This document shows, one piece after another, positions 48,717-60,900 of a stretch of 64,000 nt of DNA. The notes under the pieces were generated by a model, which did not search any database, had not been told where the DNA came from, and was given only the letters and a program-made list of their open reading frames with translations. The translations under genes were made by a program, and so were the position numbers. Positions within the stretch are counted from its first letter, which is position 1, and each line of letters opens with the position of its first letter. Origin of the DNA: Candidatus Thiodubiliella sp. (lineage in GTDB: Bacteria; Pseudomonadota; Gammaproteobacteria; PS1; Pseudothioglobaceae); NCBI GenBank assembly GCA_029237605.1, contig JAQRGB010000001.1:638033-702032 (forward strand). The letters are read 5' to 3'.

Positions 48717-50939
48717 CTACTTTGAGTTATTTAAATGTTTAATGAAATCTTGTGCATTAATTTCACCAACAATACGCTGCGAACGATTTTCAACGCCATC
48801 TTTGAAAAATAAAATTCCTGGTGGGCCAATAATATTAAAACGCGCCATTAAAGCCTTATCAATCACATCGTTAGCGGTAACATCCGCTTGCAAGGCGATA
48901 ACATCTCTCATCTCACTGACCACTTTAGCATTCGAAAACACGAAACGTTCTAACTCTTTACAAGAAATACACCAATCTGCATAAAAATCCAACATCACAA
49001 CTTGATTATTATTCTGTGCCTTAATAAGCATGCGATCTAAATCATCATTTGATTTGATTTTTTCAAAAGTAATACTTACTTTTTCTGCTTGCACGCTAGT
49101 ACCATAACCAGACAATGGTGCCAACATATCGCCGCCGCCACGAGCCACCAAGCCCCATAACAATATGCCATAAATTAATATTAATAAACCAATACCTTTA
49201 AAGATACGTTGCCATACAGATGTTGTACTAGTAATGGAGTTTAATACGCCCATTGCAATGGGCGATAAAGTAAATAGAGATGCCCATAATATCAATGATA
49301 CAAATGGTGGAATAATTCTATCAAGAAAATAAATTGCCACTGCCAACATTAATATACCAAATATATACTTAACATTATCCATCCAGCCACCAGCTTTAGG
49401 TAATTTACTTACGCCAGCTCCAACTAATAACAATGGCGCACCCATTCCCAAACTCAAGACAAATAAAGATAAGCCACCAAGTATGGCATCACCTGTTTGT
49501 CCAATATAAATCAATGCACCTGCTAATGGTGGTGCTACACAAGGGCCGACGATCAATGCTGACAAAAATCCCATAATTGCTACGCCAAATAAACTGCTGC
49601 CTTCCTGTTTATTACTAATTCTAGTGATTTTATTCTGCAAACTAGATGGCAACTGAATCTCATAATAACCAAACATTGAAAATGCAAGTACCACAAAAAT
49701 TAAACTAAATAATATTAGTATCCAAGGTGTTTGGAATAGTGCTTGTAAATTCTCACCAAAATAGCCAGCTAACACACCAGCCATTGAATAAGTAACACTC
49801 ATAGCAAGTACAAATACCATTGACATAATAAGTGCTTTTTTAGTGGTTACTTCATTTTTTTGTCCAACAATAATACCTGATAAAATTGGTATCATAGGAA
49901 ACACGCAAGGGGTTAACGACAACAATAAGCCAAAAACAAAGAACCACCATAATGTTATCAGCACATTATCCTGCTGTAATAATGTGGTGATTTTATCAGT
50001 TTCATTTAATGTTTCTATTTTTGTAATACTTGGAACTAATTTTATTGGGGCTTTAGCTTTAATAGACTGAAGTTCCGTACTATTATTTATCATAGGCAGT
50101 GTAATATTTGTGCTTTTTTCCACTGGTGGATAACAAACGCCACCTAGCCAACAACCTTGAAACTTAGCAATAAAGGTAACTTGCGATGATTTAACGTCAA
50201 CCAATGGAATATCTATACTAAATTCGCCATTATAAATCTGCACTTTCCCATAAAATGGATCTTCTTTTTCTTCCCACTTAGGTAAATTAATATTGCCAAA
50301 CTGTGCGTCTTTGATATCGAGAAAAAATTTATCACGATAAAGATAATACTCTGGATGTATTTTCCAACTAGCACGCAAAGTATTTGCGTCAAGTGCTATC
50401 ACTGAATAGGCAAATGCCTCGTCCACAGGCAGTGGCTCATCAGAAATTGGCGTCACCTTATCAACGATTGATTGTATAGCGGACTTAGTCTTAGATAGCA
50501 TATTAAACGCATTATCAATCAACGATTTATTATTACCAACTTTAAGAGTAATCGATTTAGATATTGGCGGATAACACACGCCTAAATCTGCACAACCTTG
50601 GAATTCAACATCGATAATAATAAATTTTGACTCGCCCCCAAGCACAGGAACAGTAACCAAAACATCATCACGATAAATACCAACTTTACCAAAAAACTCA
50701 TCATTTCTAATTTTTGCAAAAGGAAACTCTACCTCTCCTAAACGCTGAGATTGATCTGATATAATTTTAATTTTTTCCTTATAAAGATAATAACCTTTGG
50801 CAATATCCCAATTCAACAAAATATTGTTATCAACAACTTTAGCCTTAAAAGCAAACGCCTTATCCGCAAACAATAGATTGTTCTGCGCACCAACAAATAA
50901 AGATATTATTAAAAATAAAAATAGTAAAATGCGTTTCAT
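48717..50939 (-). CDS. dsbD: thiol:disulfide interchange protein DsbD with two alpha domains
   Basis: DsbD moves electrons from cytoplasmic thioredoxin to the periplasm. A signal peptide (about residues 1-18) is followed by two tandem DsbD-alpha domains, marked by FQGCADLGVCYPP near residue 120 and FQGCWLGGVCYPP near residue 265. The membrane domain has eight helices with cysteines in SLTPCVFPMIP and VGPCVAPPLAG. The C-terminal thioredoxin-like domain has DFYADWCISCKELE. It is 740 residues against 565 in E. coli, the difference being the extra alpha domain. Reducing power for cytochrome c maturation (ccmF and ccmI in this window) is a likely use. Confidence 0.93.
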   Translation of the reverse strand: MKRILLFLFLIISLFVGAQNNLLFADKAFAFKAKVVDNNILLNWDIAKGYYLYKEKIKIISDQSQRLGEVEFPFAKIRNDEFFGKVGIYRDDVLVTVPVLGGESKFIIIDVEFQGCADLGVCYPPISKSITLKVGNNKSLIDNAFNMLSKTKSAIQSIVDKVTPISDEPLPVDEAFAYSVIALDANTLRASWKIHPEYYLYRDKFFLDIKDAQFGNINLPKWEEKEDPFYGKVQIYNGEFSIDIPLVDVKSSQVTFIAKFQGCWLGGVCYPPVEKSTNITLPMINNSTELQSIKAKAPIKLVPSITKIETLNETDKITTLLQQDNVLITLWWFFVFGLLLSLTPCVFPMIPILSGIIVGQKNEVTTKKALIMSMVFVLAMSVTYSMAGVLAGYFGENLQALFQTPWILILFSLIFVVLAFSMFGYYEIQLPSSLQNKITRISNKQEGSSLFGVAIMGFLSALIVGPCVAPPLAGALIYIGQTGDAILGGLSLFVLSLGMGAPLLLVGAGVSKLPKAGGWMDNVKYIFGILMLAVAIYFLDRIIPPFVSLILWASLFTLSPIAMGVLNSITSTTSVWQRIFKGIGLLILIYGILLWGLVARGGGDMLAPLSGYGTSVQAEKVSITFEKIKSNDDLDRMLIKAQNNNQVVMLDFYADWCISCKELERFVFSNAKVVSEMRDVIALQADVTANDVIDKALMARFNIIGPPGILFFKDGVENRSQRIVGEINAQDFIKHLNNSK

Positions 50940-51251
50940 TGATTTTTCCTTTAATAATGATATATATTGTGTTATACGCTTAAATCACAATAAATAAATA
51001 TTATTTACTACAATTAATCCATTACGCAAGCAACTCATTTTGTTTATATATAAGAAAATAGTTGCAAATTATTTATAAATTCACCTCTAAAATAATGCAA
51101 TACTTCTTGTCAATAAACTTACACAAAGAGAGTGATTTAACACCTTACATCAAAACTCAAAACATCTTGTTTTTATAGATTTTTATAATTCATTAGAATA
51201 TACAAATCCTACTAAATTTTGCACTTGTTTAAAATACTTACGCCAGTTTTA

Positions 51252-51283
51252 AAATTACAATTCATAACAATAAATTGTAATTT
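51252..51283. repeat. perfect 11-bp inverted repeat
   Basis: The arms AAATTACAATT and AATTGTAATTT enclose a 10-base loop. It lies in the dsbD-giant-gene spacer. It may be a transcription stop or a palindromic relic; there is no adjoining T run that decides it. Confidence 0.45.
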
Positions 51284-51559
51284 AGTTTAATTTGGTTATT
51301 ATTTTATCAAATTGCTAAATTTTGGTTGACTTATGCAAAAATTTCTATCTGATTAATAGCTTTAATAGTCTTACTAATATTCTGCTCTCAAGAAAGATAT
51401 ATTATTATTATTGCAAGCGGATACAAAAGATAAAGTTAATAAAATATAGTAATGAAAAGTATTGCGTCACTAAATATGTAGTTAATACAAATCTTTTAAT
51501 TTAATAGGTTGACATTATAAATATAGTCAAGACTCAATATCATCTTAGGCAACGAATAT

Positions 51560-51790
51560 TTCATTAACCTTAGTAGTAGTAATTGTTTTTTACAAAAAAT
51601 AGTTTATTGTGTATGTAGAACTACTATCTTTATTTATCAATAACGTCACTCAACGTAGTATCGTAATTTGTTATTATCACAGTAATAGTTAATCCATTAG
51701 TAGCCAGATGATTATATTTTGTATTTTTTATTTACAGGGGTAAGAGCCAATGTTATTTTACTATCAGTAGAAACAGTTAGTAGTTATTGC
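51560..51790 (-). pseudogene. decayed Ig-like repeat beyond the giant gene
   Basis: On the minus strand, about 200 bases past the giant-gene stop, successive frames read TVSTDSKITLALTPVNKK, then (one-base shift) NHLATNGLTITV and TTLSDVIDK, then SSSTYTINY and KTITTTKVNEIFVA with stops between. These line up in order with the unit of the giant protein: TVITDGEVKSTITLQTKD, NNLVIGGLAVTW, AVLSNLIDV, DGTYTVDIT, VVTITAS. It is therefore a broken, diverged copy of one repeat, either the former C-terminus of the gene or the relic of a paralogue. Confidence 0.6.
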
Positions 51791-51991
51791 GTCTATACTT
51801 ATATTTTAGAGTTGAGCTAAAGGCAATTACAGTTATAAAAAAAATATACCTAAATATATTAGGCAAATTAAACCTATTAAACAATATATTAAATTAACAT
51901 TAATTTGCACGATAAATCTAACTATAAAAATAAGACATTATTTTATGCTCTTTATAAATCTTATCATTACAAAAGAAGGACAGTATAAAGT

Positions 51992-54900
51992 TTACTCAAA
52001 AGTCACGTGTGGGCTATTAAGTGCACCTGAGCTATCGCCATTAATATAGAAAGCCACATAGGTTGTCGTCTTATACCCACCTGTACTTAGTGATAATGTG
52101 TAAGTACCGTCACCAACATCAGTAAAAGATTCCAGTATATCGTATACACCGCCTCCAACATAAGTAATAATATCTTTTAAGCCACCAATGAGTATATTGT
52201 TACCATCCGCATCTTTTGTTTGCACGGTAAGAATTATAGCTTCATTAGCAGGAGCGGTCAATCTATCTGCTGTCACGGTTGAAGTTGCAGAAGATACAAC
52301 TCCAGTAAAATTAACTGTAGTTGTATTGGTTACGGCTTCTGTATTAATACTAGCAGTAATAGTGACAACCTCAGCAGTATTATTAGTAATATCTACTGTG
52401 TAAGTACCATCACCAACATCGACCAAGTTGCTTAGAACAGCGCTACCAGTTGTACCCCAAGTAATAGCTAAACCACCAGTAATTAGATTATTACCTTGTG
52501 CGTCTTTTGTTTGCAGGGTAATGGTTACAGCATGGCTTCCACTAGCGTGCATAATGGCTGAACTTGCACTTAGAGTTGAAGTTGTAGTAGACACCTCACC
52601 TATTGTAAAATTCACTGTGGCTGTATTGGTTACGGCTTCTGTATTAATACTAGCAGTAATAATAACCTCTTCAGCAGTATTATTAGTAATATCTACTGTG
52701 TAAGTACCGTCACCAACATCAATCAAGTTGCTTAGAACAGCATCACCAGTTGTGCCCCAAGTAACGGCTAAGCCACCAATAACTAGATTATTATCTTGCT
52801 CGTCTTTTGTTTGTAAGGTAATAGTTGATTTTGCCTCACCATCAGTAATAACAGTTGTTGGAGATGCACTTAAAGTTGAAGTTTCTTTAGATGCAGCTGG
52901 AGTAAAACTCACTGTGGCTTTACTGATTACAAAGCTTCCATTCATAGATGCGAAAATAGTAACAACCTCAACGGTATTATTAGTAATATCTGCTGTGTAA
53001 GTACCGTCACCAACATCGACCAAGTTGCTTAGAACAGCGTTACCAGTTGCAGTTGCATCCCAAGTAACGGCTAAGCCACCAGTAATTAGATTATTACCAT
53101 GGACGTCTTTTGCTTGCAGGGTAATGGTTGCAGCATTGATTCCATTAGCGTGCATAGTGGCTGAACTTGCACTTAGAGTTGAAGTTGCAATAGATGCTTC
53201 ACCTGGTGTAAAACTCACTGTAGCTGTATTGGTTACGGCTTCTGTATTAATACTAGCAGTAATAGTAACAACCTCAGCAGTATTATTAGTAATATCTACT
53301 GTGTAAGTACCGTCACCAACATCAATCAAGTTGCTTAGAACAGCATCACCAGTTGTACCCCAAGTAACGGCTAAACCACCAATAACTAGATTATTATCTT
53401 GGTCGTCTTTTGTTTGTAAGGTAATAGTTGATATTGCCTCACCATCAGTAATAACAGTTGTTGGAGATGCACTTAAAGTTGAGGTTTCTTTAGATGCAAC
53501 TGGAGTAAAGCTAACTGTAGTTGTATTGGTTACGGCTTCTGTATTAATACTAGCAGTAATAGTAACAACCTCAACAGTGTCGTTGGTAATATCTACTGTG
53601 TAAGTACCATCACCAACATCGACCAAGTTGCTTAGAACAGCGCTACCAGTTGCATCCCAAGTAATAGCTAAACCACCAGTAATTAAATTATTACCTTGTG
53701 CGTCTTTTGTTTGCATGGTAATGGTTGCAGCATTGTCTCCATTAGCGTGCATAGTGGCTGAACTTGCACTTAGAGTTGAAGTTGCAATAGATGCTTCACC
53801 TGGTATAAAACTCACTGTAACTGTACTGGTTAAAAAGCTTCCATTCATAGATGCCATAATAGTAACAACCTCAGCGGTATCGTTGCTAATATCTACTGTG
53901 TAAGTGCCGTCACCAACATCAATCAAGTTGCTTAGAACAGCACTACCGCCCATTGTATCCCAATTAATGGCTAAACCACCAATAACTAGATTATTATCTT
54001 GGTCGTCTTTTGTTTGTAAGGTAATAGTTGATTTTGCCTCACCATCAGCAATAACAGTTGTTGAAGATGCACTTAAAGTTGAAGTTTCTTTAGATGCAAC
54101 TGTAGTAAAGCTAACTGTAGCTGTATTGGTTACGGCTTCTGTATTAATACTAGCAGTAATAGTAACAACCTCAACGGTATCGTTGCTAATCTCTACTGTG
54201 TAAGTACCGTCACCAACATCGACCAAGTTGCTTAGAACAGCGTTACCAGTTGCAGTTGCATCCCAAGTAACGGCTAAGCCACCAGTAATTAGATTATTAC
54301 CATGGACGTCTTTTGCTTGCAGGGTAATGGTTGCAGCATTGCTTCCATTAGCGTGCATAGTGGCTGAACTTGCACTTAGAGTTGAAGTTGCAACAGATGC
54401 TTCACCTGGTGTAAAACTCACTGTAGCTGTATTAGTTACAACTACTCCAGCAATACTAGCAGTAATAGTAACAACCTCAGCAGTATTATTAGTAATATCT
54501 ACTGTGTAAGTACCGTCATCAACATCAATCAAGTTGCTTAGAACAGCATCACCAGTTGTACCCCAAGTAACGGCTAAGCCACCAATAACTAGATTATTAT
54601 CTTGGTCGTCTTTTGTTTGTAAGGTAATAGTTGATATTGCCTCACCATCAGTAATAACAGTTGTTGGAGATGCACTTAAAGTTGAAGTTTCTTTAGATGC
54701 AACTGTAGTAAAGCTAACTGTAGTTGTATTGGTTACGGCTTCTGTATTAATACTAGCAGTAATAGTAACAACCTCAACGGTATCGTTGCTAATCTCTACT
54801 GTGTAAGTGCCATCACCAACATCGACCAAGTTGCTTAGAACAGCGCTACCAGTTGCATCCCAAGTAATAGCTAAGCCACCAGTAATTAGATTATTACCAT

Positions 54901-57900
54901 GGACGTCTTTTGTTTGCATGGTAATGGTTGCAGCATTGCTTCCATTAGCGTGCATAGTGGCTGAACTTGCACTTAGAGTTGAAGTTGCAATAGATGCTTC
55001 ACCTGGTGTAAAACTCACTGTAGCTGTATTGGTTACGGCTTCTGTATTAATACTAGCAGTAATAGTAACAACCTCAGCAGTATTATTAGTAATATCTACT
55101 GTGTAAGTACCGTCACCAACATCAATCAAGTTGCTTAGAACAGCATCACCAGTTGTACCCCAAGTAACGGCTAAACCACCAATAACTAGATTATTATCTT
55201 GGTCGTCTTTTGTTTGTAAGGTAATAGTTGATATTGCCTCACCATCAGTAATAACAGTTGTTGGAGATGCACTTAAAGTTGAAGTTTCTTTAGATGCAAC
55301 TGTAGTAAAGCTAACTGTAGCTGTATTGGTTACGGCTTCTGTATTAATACTAGCAGTAATAGTAACAACCTCAACGGTATCGTTGCTAATCTCTACTGTG
55401 TAAGTACCGTCACCAACATCGACCAAGTTGCTTAGAACAGCGTTACCAGTTGCAGTTGCATCCCAAGTAACGGCTAAGCCACCAGTAATTAGATTATTAC
55501 CATGGACGTCTTTTGCTTGCAGGGTAATGGTTGCAGCATTGCTTCCATTAGCGTGCATAGTGGCTGAACTTGCACTTAGAGTTGAAGTTGCAACAGATGC
55601 TTCACCTGGTGTAAAACTCACTGTAGCTGTATTAGTTACAACTACTCCAGCAATACTAGCAGTAATAGTAACAACCTCAGCAGTATTATTAGTAATATCT
55701 ACTGTGTAAGTACCGTCATCAACATCAATCAAGTTGCTTAGAACAGCATCACCAGTTGTACCCCAAGTAACGGCTAAGCCACCAATAACTAGATTATTAT
55801 CTTGGTCGTCTTTTGTTTGTAAGGTAATAGTTGATATTGCCTCACCATCAGTAATAACAGTTGTTGGAGATGCACTTAAAGTTGAAGCTGTGTGAGATGC
55901 ACCTGGAGTAAAGTTAACTGTAATTGTCATTGAAGATGAGGTTTCACCATCAATGTAGAAAGCAACAGTGCCACTACTATCATCGCCGTTCAGAGCTGGC
56001 GTCCCCGTGACTACTGTTGTATAAGTGCCATCACCAACATCAATAACACTTCTTCTCACTGTATGGAATGCAGAGCTTCCCTCAGCATGAATAATATCTG
56101 CTAAGCCGCCAATGAGTATATTGTTACCGTCCGCATCTTTTGTTTGTAAGGTAACAATTATAGTTTCATTAGCAAGAGCACTTGGTCTATCTACTGTCGC
56201 GGTTGAAGTTACAAAAGATGCAACTCCAGTAAAATTAACTGTAGCTGTATTGGTTACGGCTTCTGTATTAATACTAGCAGTAATAGTGACAACCTCAGCA
56301 GTAGTATTAGTAATATCTACTGTGTAAGTACCGTCACCAACATCGACCAAGTTGCTTAGAACAGCGCTACCAGTTGTACCCCAAGTAATAGCTAAACCAC
56401 CAGTAATTAGATTATTACCTTGTGCGTCTTTTGTTTGCAGGGTAATGGTTACAGCATGGCTTCCACTAGCGTGCATAATGGCTGAACTTGCACTTAGAGT
56501 TGAAGTTGTAGTAGACACCTCACCTATTGTAAAATTCACTGTGGCTGTATTGGTTACGGCTTCTGTATTAATACTAGCAGTAATAATAACCTCTTCAGCA
56601 GTATTATTAGTAATATCTACTGTGTAAGTACCGTCACCAACATCAATCAAGTTGCTTAGAACAGCATCACCAGTTGTGCCCCAAGTAACGGCTAAGCCAC
56701 CAATAACTAGATTATTATCTTGCTCGTCTTTTGTTTGTAAGGTAATAGTTGATTTTACCTCACCATCAGTAATAACAGTTGTTGGAGATGCACTTAAAGT
56801 TGAAGTTTCTTTAGATGCAGCTGGAGTAAAACTCACTGTGGCTTTACTGATTACAAAGCTTCCATTCATAGATGCAAAAATAGTAACAACCTCAACAATA
56901 TCATTGGTAATATCTGCTGTGTAAGTACCGTCACCAACATCGACCAAGTTGCTTAGAACAGCGTTACCAGTTGCAGTTGCACCCCAAGTAACGGCTAAAC
57001 CACCAGTAATTAGATTATTACCTTGTGCGTCTTTTGTTTGCAGGGTAATGGTTGCAGCATTGATTCCATTAGCGTGCATAGTGGCTGAACTTGCACTTAG
57101 AGTTGAAGTTGCAATAGATGCTTCACCTGGTGTAAAACTCACTGTAGCTGTATTGGTTACGGCTTCTGTATTAATACTAGCAGTAATAGTAACAACCTCA
57201 GCAGTATTATTAGTAATATCTACTGTGTAAGTGCCATCACCAACATCAATCAAGTTGCTTAGAACAGCATCACCAGTTGTACCCCAAGTAACGGCTAAGC
57301 CACCAATAACTAGATTATTATCTTGGTCGTCTTTTGTTTGTAAGGTAATAGTTGATTTTACCTCACCATCAGTAATAACAGTTGTTGGAGATGCACTTAA
57401 AGTTGAAGTTTCTTTAGATGCAACTGGAGTAAAGCTAACTGTAGTTGTATTGGTTACGGCTTCTGTATTAATACTAGCAGTAATAGTAACAACCTCAACG
57501 GTATCGTTGCTAATCTCTACTGTGTAAGTGCCATCACCAACATCGACCAAGTTGCTTAGAACAGCGCTACCAGTTGCATCCCAAGTAATAGCTAAACCAC
57601 CAGTAATTAAATTATTACCTTGTGCGTCTTTTGTTTGCATGGTAATGGTTGCAGCATTGTCTCCATTAGCGTGCATAGTGGCTGAACTTGCACTTAGAGT
57701 TGAAGTTGCAATAGATGCTTCACCTGGTATAAAACTCACTGTAACTGTACTGGTTAAAAAGCTTCCATTCATAGATGCCATAATAGTAACAACCTCAGCG
57801 GTATCGTTGCTAATATCTACTGTGTAAGTGCCGTCACCAACATCAATCAAGTTGCTTAGAACAGCACTACCGCCCATTGTATCCCAATTAATGGCTAAAC

Positions 57901-60900
57901 CACCAATAACTAGATTATTATCTTGGTCGTCTTTTGTTTGTAAGGTAATAGTTGATTTTGCCTCACCATCAGCAATAACAGTTGTTGAAGATGCACTTAA
58001 AGTTGAAGTTTCTTTAGATGCAACTGTAGTAAAGCTAACTGTAGCTGTATTGGTTACGGCTTCTGTATTAATACTAGCAGTAATAGTAACAACCTCAACG
58101 GTATCGTTGCTAATCTCTACTGTGTAAGTACCGTCACCAACATCGACCAAGTTGCTTAGAACAGCGTTACCAGTTGCAGTTGCATCCCAAGTAACGGCTA
58201 AGCCACCAGTAATTAGATTATTACCATGGACGTCTTTTGCTTGCAGGGTAATGGTTGCAGCATTGCTTCCATTAGCGTGCATAGTGGCTGAACTTGCACT
58301 TAGAGTTGAAGTTGCAACAGATGCTTCACCTGGTGTAAAACTCACTGTAGCTGTATTAGTTACAACTACTCCAGCAATACTAGCAGTAATAGTAACAACC
58401 TCAGCAGTATTATTAGTAATATCTACTGTGTAAGTACCGTCATCAACATCAATCAAGTTGCTTAGAACAGCATCACCAGTTGTACCCCAAGTAACGGCTA
58501 AGCCACCAATAACTAGATTATTATCTTGGTCGTCTTTTGTTTGTAAGGTAATAGTTGATATTGCCTCACCATCAGTAATAACAGTTGTTGGAGATGCACT
58601 TAAAGTTGAAGCTGTGTGAGATGCACCTGGAGTAAAGTTAACTGTAATTGTCATTGAAGATGAGGTTTCACCATCAATGTAGAAAGCAACAGTGCCACTA
58701 CTATCATCGCCGTTCAGAGCTGGCGTCCCCGTGACTACTGTTGTATAAGTGCCATCACCAACATCAATAACACTTCTTCTCACTGTATGGAATGCAGAGC
58801 TTCCCTCAGCATGAATAATATCTGCTAAGCCGCCAATGAGTATATTGTTACCGTCCGCATCTTTTGTTTGTAAGGTAACAATTATAGTTTCATTAGCAAG
58901 AGCACTTGGTCTATCTACTGTCGCGGTTGAAGTTACAAAAGATGCAACTCCAGTAAAATTAACTGTAGCTGTATTGGTTACGGCTTCTGTATTAATACTA
59001 GCAGTAATAGTGACAACCTCAGCAGTAGTATTAGTAATATCTACTGTGTAAGTACCGTCACCAACATCGACCAAGTTGCTTAGAACAGCGCTACCAGTTG
59101 TACCCCAAGTAATAGCTAAACCACCAGTAATTAGATTATTACCTTGTGCGTCTTTTGTTTGCAGGGTAATGGTTACAGCATGGCTTCCACTAGCGTGCAT
59201 AATGGCTGAACTTGCACTTAGAGTTGAAGTTGTAGTAGACACCTCACCTATTGTAAAATTCACTGTGGCTGTATTGGTTACGGCTTCTGTATTAATACTA
59301 GCAGTAATAATAACCTCTTCAGCAGTATTATTAGTAATATCTACTGTGTAAGTACCGTCACCAACATCAATCAAGTTGCTTAGAACAGCATCACCAGTTG
59401 TGCCCCAAGTAACGGCTAAGCCACCAATAACTAGATTATTATCTTGCTCGTCTTTTGTTTGTAAGGTAATAGTTGATTTTACCTCACCATCAGTAATAAC
59501 AGTTGTTGGAGATGCACTTAAAGTTGAAGTTTCTTTAGATGCAGCTGGAGTAAAACTCACTGTGGCTTTACTGATTACAAAGCTTCCATTCATAGATGCA
59601 AAAATAGTAACAACCTCAACAATATCATTGGTAATATCTGCTGTGTAAGTACCGTCACCAACATCGACCAAGTTGCTTAGAACAGCGTTACCAGTTGCAG
59701 TTGCACCCCAAGTAACGGCTAAACCACCAGTAATTAGATTATTACCTTGTGCGTCTTTTGTTTGCAGGGTAATGGTTGCAGCATTGATTCCATTAGCGTG
59801 CATAGTGGCTGAACTTGCACTTAGAGTTGAAGTTGCAATAGATGCTTCACCTGGTGTAAAACTCACTGTAGCTGTATTGGTTACGGCTTCTGTATTAATA
59901 CTAGCAGTAATAGTAACAACCTCAGCAGTATTATTAGTAATATCTACTGTGTAAGTGCCATCACCAACATCAATCAAGTTGCTTAGAACAGCATCACCAG
60001 TTGTACCCCAAGTAACGGCTAAGCCACCAATAACTAGATTATTATCTTGGTCGTCTTTTGTTTGTAAGGTAATAGTTGATTTTACCTCACCATCAGTAAT
60101 AACAGTTGTTGGAGATGCACTTAAAGTTGAAGTTTCTTTAGATGCAACTGGAGTAAAGCTAACTGTAGTTGTATTGGTTACGGCTTCTGTATTAATACTA
60201 GCAGTAATAGTAACAACCTCAACGGTATCGTTGCTAATCTCTACTGTGTAAGTGCCATCACCAACATCGACCAAGTTGCTTAGAACAGCGCTACCAGTTG
60301 CATCCCAAGTAATAGCTAAACCACCAGTAATTAAATTATTACCTTGTGCGTCTTTTGTTTGCATGGTAATGGTTGCAGCATTGCTTCCATTAGCGTGCAT
60401 AGTGGCTGAACTTGCACTTAGAGTTGAAGTTGCAATAGATGCTTCACCTGGTGTAAAACTCACTGTAGCTGTATTGGTTACGGCTTCTGTATTAATACTA
60501 GCAGTAATAGTAACAACCTCAGCAGTATTATTAGTAATATCTACTGTGTAAGTGCCATCACCAACATCAATCAAGTTGCTTAGAACAGCATCACCAGTTG
60601 TACCCCAAGTAACGGCTAAGCCACCAATAACTAGATTATTATCTTGGTCGTCTTTTGTTTGTAAGGTAATAGTTGATTTTACCTCACCATCAGTAATAAC
60701 AGTTGTTGGAGATGCACTTAAAGTTGAAGTTTCTTTAGATGCAACTGTAGTAAAGCTAACTGTAGTTGTATTGGTTACGGCTTCTGTATTAATACTAGCA
60801 GTAATAGTAACAATCTCAACAATATCATTGCTAATCTCTACTGTGTAAGTACCGTCACCAACATCGACCAAGTTGCTTAGAACAGCGTTACCAGTTGCAC

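Larger units (their letters stand above)
50940..51991. other. 1.05-kb non-coding region between dsbD and the giant gene
   Basis: The longest gene-free stretch in the window. It is very AT-rich and holds no intact gene on either strand. It contains a perfect inverted repeat (51252-51283) and, next to the giant gene, a decayed Ig-like repeat (about 51560-51790). The remaining parts show only short frames broken by stops. Confidence 0.7.

Noticed and set aside
51992-52290. Type I secretion or RTX signal at the C-terminus of the giant protein
   Set aside because: No GGxGxDxUx nonapeptides and no aspartate-rich calcium loops are present. The gene ends in an Ig-like unit.
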